Origin: Anthopleura xanthogrammica
Taxonomy: Eukaryota; Cnidaria; Anthozoa; Actiniaria; Actiniidae
DNA length: 64,000 bases
Assembly (NCBI GenBank): GCA_964019055.1
Contig: OZ025218.1
Span: 1,881,191-1,945,190 of the forward strand
Direction: 5' to 3'
Below the pieces are notes generated by a model. The model was given only the letters and a program-made list of their open reading frames with translations, made no database searches and was not told where the DNA came from. The translations under genes and the position numbers were made by a program. Below, in pieces: positions 1 through 10,942 of this stretch. Every line of letters begins with the position of its first letter. The stretch's first letter is position 1.

Positions 1-658
1 CAAAGCTGTGTCGCAGAAACTGCGAAGGATCTTCCACCTTCGGTAGCTCTTTTGAATTGAGGGTAAACAAAACTACGTTTAGAGTGCCTAGAGTTAATTG
101 ATAATCATATAATAATAAACTTTATTAATGTTTCTTTCTTTTAGCTTGCATAAGCGCCCTGTTAATCGTGGATATTTGCTGTTTATTTCTGGTCGAAGGA
201 AAGACTTGCTGGTAATAAAATGATTGATGCATTGTCTTATAGCTTTACTATTTCCTGAATAGATTAACATAAAATCAATTACCTGCATCTTGAAGCTCCC
301 ATTTCTTGATGTAACTCATGTCTGCATCCGTCCTGTGCAACGAACTGGCTTCTCGTTTCTCCCATGCCATTTTACCTTCACAAGGAGCAGTCATTTCTTT
401 CCAGTTTATTCTCCATTTCTGCAGCCTACACCAATCACGATTTTTCTTTTTTTCTATCGAAATTAAATCTTGATATTGGACAACTGAACTAAAAGCTATT
501 TTCGTCGATAGTCTTAAATAACAAGTATTGCAAAATACGTTACACGTAAATATGTATGCTAGGACCAAAGCTATTTGTAACATGAAAAATAATAATATAC
601 AATTTTTAAACCTTATGAAAGATTTATAAATCAATATTACGTTTTTTGCAATTTTCAT
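1..658 (-). CDS. NXPE-family-like protein, 5' part (exon 1 and start of exon 2), runs off left edge
   Basis: Exon 1 is 658 to 283 on the minus strand: ATG at 658-656, 125 codons plus one base, donor GT at 282-281. It encodes a short cytosolic tail, one hydrophobic segment (about residues 18-40) fitting a type II Golgi/ER signal anchor, then a Trp/Cys-rich stretch (WCRLQKWRINW...KWELQDAG). This aligns with exon 1 of the complete NXPE-like gene at 22412, and both exons end in phase 1 after the same WEL..AG motif. A candidate exon 2 (87 to 1) follows an AG at 89-88 and carries GGRSFAV, resembling GGDSWRV of the paralogue. That conserved reading is one base out of phase with the splice junction, so an indel, unusual splice site or pseudogene is possible. 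Family assignment is by similarity to the complete copy; the esterase domain is outside the window. Confidence 0.6.
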
Positions 659-3312
659 TTCATATACTTGTTACAAATGCTATCAATCTAGATAATGAAA
701 CTAAATCTTATGTTGAATATGACTTTCTGGGCTTCAAAGCAAAGTAAGAGTTAAAAATAATCATTCCATTTCCTTGTCTTCTTTCTTTTTCCTTAACTGT
801 CGGCTTTGTTTTGATTTCTACCCCTAAAAGAAATAGATTAAAAAACTTGTTAGAAGATCTTTTAGAGAAAAATCAGAAACCCTTGAGTTTTTTAAGCTGG
901 TACGTTTTCTCCCATTCTTCTTTCACATTTAATAACTATCACTTACATGTTCGTCTGTTCTATTCCGGCTTCCTTAAGTTTTGATAATAGAAAAACTAAA
1001 ATGAGATGTCCGAGCCTGCTGAAAAGGGCCTTAATATATGCAAGAGTTATCTTTTTCGTCTCTATAGTTACCAAAGATCTCTTAAAACGATCCGGCGTCG
1101 TGTTGTGTATTTTAAAGGGGGACTAGTACGAAAATCGCTCAAAATTTAATTCGGCTGAAACTTTCTTGGAATGATCTTTAAGGGTCTAATAAACACTGGT
1201 TAAATTTTTTTCTTGATATTCCGAAGGGAAGTATTATATTTTTACGAATCTTTAACGGAGTCTGTGACGTCATTTACTCAACACTAAACACCGCTCCATA
1301 CATTTCTTTGTAAATATCTTCTTGATTTATTTTATTTCTATGAATCCTAAAGGTTGGCTGAAAGACTTTACTGACGTTTATTGTGATTACAATTGATTTT
1401 TAAGTCTCTTTTTTCAGTATTGAGTATGAAACGAGCGAATATTTTGATCACAAAATAAAGGGAAATGTATAGATTTCCACTTTTCTCTGTGTTGTTAATT
1501 TCTTCCCACGGCCATGATTCTAAGCATGAAAACAAAACATTGTTTTCATCTAAAGCTATAATGAAATAGGGTAATTACTTTATGAATTATAATTTTTTAA
1601 GATACTTTTTAAAATAGTTTTTCTTTATATACTTTTCATAACTAAAAGAAAGCTATGATATCTCTCATGTCTCATGATAAATTAAACAATGGAATCTGGA
1701 CTGGCATTTCTTGAGAATGCTGAAGTGCGATGAAATATTTCCTACCTCTTGTACCTAGAGCCTCCTCATAACAACGAGAATGCTACGTCAATTGCCGGGT
1801 TTCATTGCGAGTGAAGGGACTGGGTAGACCGTGAAACAGTTGACCAGGCTGGATAAAATGAACATTTTAAATAAATGTATAGTTGTATAATGCCATAAAG
1901 CTCATCAAGTTTAACTTTCGAGGGCCATAAGTTAGGTAACTGAGAGGTTAACTATGTCACCCTAAAGACAAACTCATTTCAGAATTCGGGTTACCTGTGG
2001 TAAAATAGCTGCGCATGCTCAGTGGTGCTGAGGAGCGGTAGATGCTCAGCGAGGAAAGGTTCACATGTTCATCACAAGGTTTGTTTTTATGACATTTTTT
2101 TCAAAAAAATAAGATTTATTCTTAATATATATGAAACAAGAATGTTTTATTCTTTACTTTTTAAAAGGAATATACCAACTTTCTTTGAAAAATAGATAAT
2201 TGTAAGTGATAAGTATCTTGTGCATTTGTCGATCGTATTCGACATCTTTGGGTTGGGATTTTGTAAAAACACGAATTTCCCCCTTTTTTAAAACCAAAAT
2301 TGAAGATTTTCAATGCCTATATAGTCAGATAGGAAAGAATCAATTCATTTTTGCCTCTAATACAAAGCAATTTTGATTTATAACCATGAACGTGATGTTT
2401 TAAGATTGGTTCAAGTTCCACAATTAGCTTATTCATTGTAATAGCGTCTTCTGCGCCTTTACACAAGTTTTCTTTCCTCTTTATACCAATTCTTATTTAA
2501 AGAGGAGATCATTAAAGTAAATAGTATAAACATATGTTTGATGTTAGATTTGTTCGTTTGAACTTAAAATTATATATTATAATCTTAACAATCTTGACTG
2601 CCCTTTTGAAAAACATGCTTACTCGTGCTAGAACTGTTTAAGTAATTTAGTAATCTTGGTCATGAATGCTTTTTCTATACAAAGTAAAATAGTTTCTTAA
2701 TTCAATATGCCTCGACAAAGAACATCTTGCTGTAACTTTTGTAGTAACTTAGTTAGGACTGGATATAGAATACTTAAAATTTAATGCATGATGTCTGGAG
2801 CATGTGTGCATATTTACTTCAATATAGCACATTTTGAGTGAAGATCTGAAATGGAAATGCTGCAGAGTTTATAAACCTCTTGATAAATTTGCTACATTTA
2901 TATACTTATTTATTATACTTATTTATTCGTTTCAAAATGTATAAACTGCAAATGAAAATTTCCAAAATATGCATAAAATTTGATAATAAAGTTAATTGAG
3001 TATAGTATGTAATGTAGTCTCCACACAGTTTCAGGGTATTGATGACATTGTAAAATGCAATGTGATATTGCATGATTAATTTTTACATCAATGAAATTAT
3101 TATCTAGATGAAAGTCTTTCAAAGTTTAATTTGTTTAAGCTAGAATTATTCTTAGAGGTTTATTATCACTCTTTAAAATCTTTAATTCATTTTCTAATAG
3201 GTACATGTAGCATTTTTTATACAAATATTTGGTGTTGCTAGTGAATGTCATTTACTTAGTGCCAAACATCTCCCTGGAATTTTAATTGACTAGTAGACTC
3301 TGGCTTAAATTG
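659..3312. other. Intergenic, no gene recognised
   Basis: AT-rich DNA with stops in all frames. It should contain the promoter of the minus-strand NXPE-like gene, but no clear TATA box or other element could be defended. No RNA gene was seen. Confidence 0.5.
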
Positions 3313-3805
3313 CAGGGCTCAAATTTAATTTTTTAGTCCACTAGCAACCAGGTAATTTTGCTTCTCTCAGGCAGAAGGAATTAGCCAATCAGCGAACATT
3401 TTGTTTCCTAGCTCAATGTTTCCTAGTTCCAGGTTTTTTAACTTGATAAACAACAGCTTTTACTCAAAAGTGTAGAAAATAAAACTCATCATTGGAAAGA
3501 TTCACCAAATACCTTTTAGAAAAGGCATATTTCTTCGTTGTTGGTGGAAAATAGTTCATTTTGACAAGAGATAATAGAAAATACTTGGAAATTTTCGCTG
3601 TGACAAACAATGCATTGCGCGCCTAGATCCCAGATCACCTGGAAAGTGTTGCTGGTAAGATTTTTTCTACTAGCAAAGTGGTAAAGTTTTGAAGGAATGA
3701 TTGATTCTTGCTCGCAAGGGTTTGCCAGTGCATATCTTTTTCACTCTCTAATTCCAAAACCGAGCTAGCATTTTGCGAGTTTGTGAGCGTTTATTTTGAG
3801 CCCTG
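3313..3805. mobile_element. hAT-like non-autonomous DNA transposon (CAGGGCTC termini)
   Basis: The element starts CAGGGCTCAAA and ends TTTGAGCCCTG, an 11-bp inverted repeat of the CAGGG type known for many hAT elements. AATTG occurs directly outside both ends (3308-3312 and 3806-3810), a probable partly decayed 8-bp target duplication. It is about 493 bp with no coding capacity. A second element with related ends lies at 6448-7449. Confidence 0.7.
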
Positions 3806-4866
3806 AATTGTAGCAAAATTATACAAATGTTTTAGTCTGGTCACAAACCTTTTTGAGTGTAAAGACCATGAGCTTTGCACGCACATTTTGATAATAGTTG
3901 TTAGTATTGCATGTTCATTTTAAATCTATTTGTTGGCACGGAATTTTATATCCATTTGTTGTTTGAATCCTGGCTGCAATTTTCACATGTGCCTGGAATC
4001 CCTCCATATATTTCTCTGTATAAGGGGTTTTTGTTATTTATGATTATAAATGGATTTTTGGGTTCCTATCTGAATTAATAAGTAATTGTACAATAAATGA
4101 GAGCACTATGTAAAATATCTTTTATTTGAAGGTCTGTAATACCTACTTCAACTGACATGTTATGGCAAGCCCCCTGTGTTTTTAATTGATCTGTAACACA
4201 TCAGTACTGTAGTATTAATAATAATTGAAAATGATTGACTGTTATGGCAAGATGCAGTACTTACTGGATTGCATGACCATATTTTTGCTTTTTCTATTCT
4301 CACTGGTCATTATTTTTACCATTTTGTTTTTTTTGTATGAAATTAATGGCTTTTTTTATGATTAATTTTATATATACTCTTTTTTATTTATAACTTTATA
4401 ATTTTATATCAATATTATAATTTCATATTATCACTATATACACTATTTGCCTCAAGCTTAATGATTATCTGTGAATATTTATCTCAACTTTGTCTCGGTA
4501 AATATTCACCAAATTCACTGAGCCGGAGGTGAATACTTGTTTTAGTATATTTTAAGACTCGAATATTAGAGAAAGATGAAATTCAGGATAAAAATATGTA
4601 TTAGTATTACTTCCGCTTTAGCAAAATTTTGCAAACCTCATAATTACCACTTGAGCAGTGAATATCCGCTTATAAATCACTGCTCACTTGACAAATCACA
4701 GCACACAAAACTTCATGTTCAAGTCTAAAATTATTCTTGTTTATCATATTGTAAGATGTACACTGCCAGCTTCCTGGGAAACCAGCTGAAGGAACTACCA
4801 AAGTTAAATATAATTATTTTACCTTTAATTTTTTTTGTCAGGTTTAATGATTATTTGTACTATATA

Positions 4867-4867
<1 letters not shown>
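3806..4867. other. Intergenic, no gene recognised
   Basis: AT-rich sequence without a credible coding region. A patch near 4495-4545 (GTAAATATTCACC...GGTGAATACTT) has weak internal dyad symmetry and may be a MITE relic. Confidence 0.4.
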
Positions 4868-4935
<68 letters not shown>

Positions 4936-5530
4936 TAATTTAGTTTTGGGATACATGCTCATTCCATGCTAAACTTTCATCAATTATTACCCCTAACATT
5001 TCTGTAGATTTCACTCATAAGATGACAATCACTCATTTTGACATTTGAATCCTGTGTGAGATTTGCTAGGCATGGCCTTGATGCAATGATCATATATTCC
5101 GATTTGACAACATTTAATGTGAGACGGCTGGCTTGAAGCCAAACACACAGTGAGTCAAGATCATTATTCATTTGAGTTTCAAGGTCATTGACATCGAAAT
5201 CACTAGATGTGACAGTGGTGTCATCAGCATACATATTAGGGATAGAGTGAGTCATGAATTAAAAAAAAGAAGTGGGCCAATAATAGAGCACTGGGGGACT
5301 CCACATTTAATGAACTGTTGGCTTGACAGCACTCTGTTGATGAAACATTGTTGCTTTCTATTTGAAAGATAGGACTGTAAACAACTACCACTCTAATTTT
5401 TGAATACCTTAAAATGAGCTTCTGAAGGACTGTTTCATAATCAATCAATAGAGAGCACAATATTTGTTTTACCACAGTCCATGTTGTTGAGCCAATAAAT
5501 CCATTAAATCATATTTTTAAGCAAGGCAGC
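4868..5530 (-). mobile_element. Decayed LINE fragment (reverse transcriptase, CR1/L2-like) with (ATT)n tail
   Basis: Read on the minus strand, the interval encodes broken pieces of a non-LTR reverse transcriptase: the catalytic YADDT box near 5230, a following helix region (WLQASRLTLNVVKSEYM), and LGVIIDESLAWNEHV near 4990-4940, typical of the RT region after the YADD box. Upstream pieces toward 5475 read as frameshifted remnants of the earlier RT blocks. The minus-strand 3' end runs directly into an (AAT)n tract at about 4868-4936, the expected microsatellite tail. It is 5'-truncated and frameshifted, so inactive. The exact clade is uncertain. Confidence 0.75.
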
Positions 5531-5710
5531 CATAGTTGAGTGAAATGGGCAAAAGCCTTATTGATGCTAAGATAGCAAGTTGTTGAATGTCAAATAGTCA
5601 TGGACCTGTTCACATATGGCCTTTCCAAAAAGTTTTGAAATGACAGGAAGGAATTTTTTTTGTTGTAGTTGTTTTTAATATATAGCTAATTCAATTAATG
5701 TTTTCACTGA

Positions 5711-5971
5711 AAAAAAGCCTAAAGCTTTGAGAGCGTAATAATGAAATTTATTTCACCATGGCATTATTACAATAAGAAAATCACTGTACAGTATGCTTGC
5801 ACTGTATGCCTACAAACTTCACTGTAGGCCATTTAAGAATTAAGCAATGTATACAGGTATGTCCAAGTTGTAGAATTTGCAATGTTTTAGCGTACAGTGA
5901 GTTTGTTATTGTTATAGTGCCACAGTGAAATAAATTTCATGATTCTGCTCTAAAAGCTTTAGGCTTTTTGC
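5711..5971. mobile_element. MITE with ~45-bp terminal inverted repeats
   Basis: The left end (AAAAAAGCCTAAAGCTTTGA to about 5756) is matched in reverse complement by the right end (from 5925, finishing in AAAGCTTTAGGCTTTTTGC). Arms of about 45 bp with a few mismatches flank a non-coding centre of about 170 bp. It is a small non-autonomous DNA transposon of unassigned superfamily. Confidence 0.75.
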
Positions 5972-6447
5972 ATTTTTCAGCAACAACAAATAAATTATGG
6001 GTAGGAACTACGATCATTTACATATTGCTCCAATGTTTTACTATTATTGTGGTCAGCTGCACTGTAACAAATACTTAGATGACATGTAGAACCTAAATAT
6101 CATGGATAAATCATATGTACTGTAGGAACTACAATCATTTACATATGAACTACTTGTTTGTACACTAGCATAGATAAATTAAGAATGTTGTTCCATCTGC
6201 ACTAAATTTGTCTTAATTAAAATAAGCTTTCAGCCTAAGCGGCCATCTTCAGGGTTGGAAGGCCCACGCATAATACAAAGTTAACGGAAAAATGGTTTCC
6301 ATGGAAAAATATACAAAAAAAGAACAGCTAAGAATTACAATTGATAGGTTAACTGATAAGTTAGATAAGCTAGATAAATTACACAGAGTGTAAGGGAATA
6401 GCTTATAAGGAAGCTAAATTTGTTTTGATAAAGGAAAGTCGCTATCA

Positions 6448-7449
6448 CAGGGCTAAAAAAAAACCTACCAATCATACTCCAGTCAAGATGTCCCTGGAGC
6501 CAAATACAATTTTGACCGGTCATTGCCAACTTTTGGATGGTCAAGAATGATTAATAATTTACCAATGGTAATTTTCATTAAATTAATAATTATTACTGTG
6601 GAAATGCCTGCAAACGTGTGCATTTGATAGCCTCAATGTTTTGGCTGCCTGAAAATTAACCTGTCATACTAAATAAAGTATTTTCAAATATGGCTGGTCA
6701 ACATGTCCATTTGAGACCATATTTGAATGGTCAAGTAACAAATATGGCCGGACATTGACTATTAGTAGAATAGTAGACAATGATTAGTAGAATTAGCCAT
6801 CTATTTGATAAATCCACTCTTTTTACAATTATCAATTCACTTGTTTTTTCTAAGCTATTTTATTGCTCCTCTGTTTGGTCTGGTACTAGTAAATCGAATA
6901 TTGCTAAACTCCAGCTTGTACAGAATTTTGCAGCCAGGCTACTCACAGGAAAGAGAAAGTATGACCATATTTCCTCAACATTAAGACAGCTTAAGCTACT
7001 CCCTGTTTCTGACCAGGTTAGACTAAGAGATGCAGTACAAATGTTCAAATGTAGAAACAATCAAGCACCAGGCTATTTAATAAGTATGTTCAACAAAAGA
7101 TCTGACATTCATAATTATAACACTAGATCAGCAAATAACATCAATCTGCCCAAATGCCGCACTGAACTTGCGAAAAGATCATTCGCCTATCGCGGCGCTA
7201 CCATCTGGAACTCTATACCAGAGGACATTCGAGAACTGAAATGTGTGAAACTATTTAAGAAATCTGTAAAGAACGTATTTCTTCGCAATTTTATTCAATG
7301 ATTAAGGACATTATTTAAATTATAGTTTTAAATTTATATATATATTATAGTTTGTAATTTGTAAATTGGATCGGAAGAGCCCGCTTGGGAGATCTAATAA
7401 AGTTATTGTATTGTATTGTACTATTGACCGGCCGTTATTTTGAGCCCTG
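6448..7449. mobile_element. hAT-like element with CAGGGCT ends, carrying a LINE insertion
   Basis: The ends are CAGGGCT (6448-6454) and AGCCCTG (7443-7449). CTATCA is directly repeated just outside both ends (6442-6447 and 7450-7455), consistent with a hAT target duplication. The element lies wholly inside the 6172-7562 element and is interrupted by the LINE fragment at about 6780-7425. Its terminal sequence resembles that of the 3313-3805 element. Confidence 0.7.
6780..7425 (+). mobile_element. 5'-truncated LINE: C-terminal reverse transcriptase ORF plus 3' tail
   Basis: An intact 173-codon reading frame (6780-7301) matches the C-terminal part of CR1/L2/Jockey-type reverse transcriptases: SKLFYCSSVWSG, an LQNFAARLLTG block, LLPVSDQVRLRDAV, and an ending of the form TRSANNINLPK...ELAKRSFAYRGATIWNSIP. 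A short 3' UTR with AATAAAG (about 7396) ends in repeated TATTG units (7405-7420), a typical LINE tail. The catalytic domain is missing, so this is a 5'-truncated dead copy; the clean frame suggests a fairly young insertion. Confidence 0.85.
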
Positions 7450-7562
7450 CTATCAGGTAATGTTCTTGCACTATTCCTCACAACCCAGCTGCTTAAGCTG
7501 AAAGCTTGGTTTAATTAAAACAAATTTAGCACAGATGAGACAACATTCTTAATTTACTTGCT

Positions 7563-8265
7563 TATCACTCCACTGAATCAGTATTATAATAATATAATAA
7601 TAAATAATAATATGATATTTTATATAGTGTCAATTTCCAGACGTTCAACAATGCTTTACAATTTCCAAAAAATTCTCCATATTAGAATTAAAAGTTAAAA
7701 TTTAGAAAATTACTATCTTATTGATCAATACATGTTTGTTGCAATACATACATACTCATACATAACATGACATTTATTTATTTATTTACTAATGGACTTG
7801 GTTTAAGAATTCCATTAATTTTATAAAAGTTTAAATCATAACTAAGAGTAATTGTTATTGTTAAGAACTAGGTTAAAAAAATTACATTTATATTATAAAA
7901 ATTTAAAATCATAACAACATTAGACTAATTACTGGTTAAGACAAATTGTACGCTTGCTTAAATAGCCAGGTTTTACGCTCCCGCTTGAAACTGGAATTGA
8001 TACAGAAACCTAATATCCACTGGCCACTGGTGGGAGTGGGGATATCAATTTTGTCATTTTGATGTCACTCAATACCACACTCTATTTCATATAATGCACT
8101 GCACTGTAACAAATATATGACACTCAGTTAGAAACATGCATAACATGGATATATCATGTAGGAGTCACAATCATATCATTCCACCCATACTCCTAGCACT
8201 TCACTTGAAATATACAACAGCTAGTACATTGATGCTATTGATAAACACTCACTCTCTATTTTTAG
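7563..8265. repeat. AT-rich intergenic with a dispersed repeat fragment (8008-8097)
   Basis: No gene was seen. At 8008-8097 (CCACTGGCCACTGGTGGGAG through CTCTATTTCATATAAT) the sequence closely matches 20646-20730 inside the large foldback element, so this is a solitary fragment of that family. The rest is AT-rich with short TAA-rich tracts. Confidence 0.6.
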
Positions 8266-8279
8266 AATGCTGATCTAAG

Positions 8280-10895
8280 ATGGATCCAAGTTATTCTTGC
8301 ATTGAACATGATGTAAAAATAAAGGAAGAGCCAATTGATGAATATGAAGAAAACATTTCAAATGAACATGTAAGTGAAATTTTTATTTACACTTTTTAGC
8401 TAGATTCTATATACTTCGTTATGTAACTGAAATGTGTTTTTCTTTCAAGTCTATTCACTTGAAAAATGGATGGTTTGAATTCAAGTGTAATTCTGGAAAA
8501 GTGCTGTTCTATTTCAATATCATCACCAATGAACATCGGTGGATGGGAAATAAGTGCACTGTAAGTACGAATATATTTTTGGTTATTCTGTGATATGCAT
8601 GTATTTGTATGAAGTCAACGAACATGACTATAATTATAATAAATGATAAATAAGAATAATAAATGGGATTTAGCATCTCTACAGAGTACATGTAGAATTC
8701 TTCCCCTGAAATTCGAATGGGAATTTAGAAGTTGGTTTTTGACTAAACTAATATAGTTGACTATACAGTATGATTGACTTTGACTTAGGCTGCTTCTCAA
8801 TTGAATTAAAAAACAAAGCAAGTTTCAAAGTAATTCTTGTTGTCTCATTGCATCTCATTTGCATGCATCCATAATAACTATTATAATTTATTACCATGTA
8901 ACTAGTTCAATAAATTTACTTGTGTAAAAAGCAAAGAAAAAGAACAAGAAAAAAGAACAAGAAAAACAGACAAATCTTGTGTATTTTCTTCATAATAAAT
9001 GATTTTATATAGTTATATTTTAACATAAATATTTAGCTCATTTGAATTATATTCAGATTTTATTAAAATTTGTTATCAATTACAGGTTTGATAAATTGTT
9101 TAATTAACAGTACTGCCAATCACAAAATTACTAACTTTATACCAATTAGGGAGTTTTAAATTAGAAAATCCAAATAAGAGATTTATTTTAACTTAGTGTA
9201 ATGAAAATTAAACTTAAAGAGTACAGTACGGCGTTTCGGTGTTGATCGGAAACAATTTACATACATTATTAACAAAATGACACTTCAATATAAGTCTAAA
9301 AATTTAATATATTTTTCACGTTTTTGAGCTCTTTATATTTTCACAAGTAAATACAGGATGTTTATCTAATTTATTTAGAAAATGTTGGGAAACATTAGAT
9401 ACTATGAAATGCTACTGTTTTTGTTTAATTTGAAAAAAAACATTGATTTATGGAATTACATTATAATTATTAATTATGAATTGCATCCTTAATTGATGAA
9501 ATTGCATCATAATTTTAATGTTAACAGGAAATCAATAAGTTATTAATGAACTCTTTAATAAACTCTTTAATAAATCTGTTTGATAAATTCTTTCTGTTTT
9601 ATGCAAAATACTGTTTAATTAATTAAAAATATTATTATATTTTGGCTATTAGTACTTGAGTTATCCTTCATGTAGGTTTATCAAAGTTTTATTTCAATTG
9701 AACTTATTATATATTATATTTTTGTTACCTAAAAAAATACCCTTTTTGATAATTTATGAATTCTTTCTTATCAAATTACAGAATAATTATTTAATTAATT
9801 TTAGATTGCTAATCTTATTGGTAACTTAATAATTATTAATACGATTAGCTTGAACAATTTTATTTAAAATGTAGCAATTTTTTAGAGAATATAAATACTC
9901 GGCTTGTAGCATAAAAAAAGTTGTTAAATTATAAAACCAATATGTATGTTTATTGGACTTAATATAAATTAATCCATATCTAAATTTTAATAAGAAGACG
10001 TTTTGTATATAATTTGACTATAAAAAATTGCGATAAAATACTATGTTACATGGTTAAAAACTAGATAAATATATAAACTGTGATGTTTTGACTTAGCATA
10101 AGTCATTATCAAGCAAAGAAAAATGAAAAATGATATAAATTGAATTTTTCAATTTATATAGTCTCGTTTTTTCATTTTTCTTCGATTATGACTTAGGCTA
10201 TAAAGTTGAAACATCACAGTTTTTATATTTATCTAGTTTTTTTAACCATGTTACATTGTATTTTATCGCAATTTCATATCTAGATTATAATTAATTATAA
10301 TTCATTTAGGTTATAACTAATTAAAAAAAAAATTTAGACAGATCATTTTACAGTTATGTAGAATTATTGTTTTTGTATATGCAGTAATAAAAATAATCTG
10401 CTCATATAATTACATGGATACTTTATAATAGACATAGTAAAGATAAGAATAATTATCAACTTCCTTGGAGGTAAATTTTTATGATATAAAAACAAAGAGG
10501 TTTGCCGGCACTCTTTAAAATTACATGTACTGTATAATTTAGATTTCATGTTTTTACAAGTTCGTTAAGAAAAGATCTTATGGATAAGATTGATAGTCAA
10601 ACGCAATTAACAATAGATTGGCTAAATGATGAAGAAAAGCTTGTATGTATCATAAATGCAATGAAATCAATTAAAAAAACAGTTGCAAAATATATTTATA
10701 ATTGCCTCAATAAAGAAAATAGTTGGAACTACATTCCACTTACAGTATTTTAGCAAATTGTTGTGTGAAGTATATGCGCATCTATTTTTTCATAATTTGA
10801 TTATATATCTATATAGAACATTATGTGTTTGTGTGTTTGTAACATATATTTATTAGCACTTGATCTTAAATACTGTATAATTATATAGACGGTAA

Positions 10896-10942
<47 letters not shown>

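Larger units (their letters stand above)
6172..7562. mobile_element. Outer MITE/DNA transposon with ~70-bp TIRs, host of nested insertions
   Basis: The left arm (about 6172-6242, TAAATTAAGAATGTTGTTCC through CTTTCAGCCTAAGCGG) is matched in inverted orientation by 7490-7562 (GCTGCTTAAGCTGAAAGC through ACATTCTTAATTTAC). About 70 bp pair with scattered mismatches. The element encloses a hAT-like element (6448-7449), which itself encloses a LINE fragment. It has no coding capacity of its own. Confidence 0.75.

Noticed and set aside
1113..2290. Possible transposon bounded by TTTTAAAGGGGGA and GGGGGAAA-type inverted ends
   Set aside because: Only about 13 bp pair convincingly and no target duplication was found.
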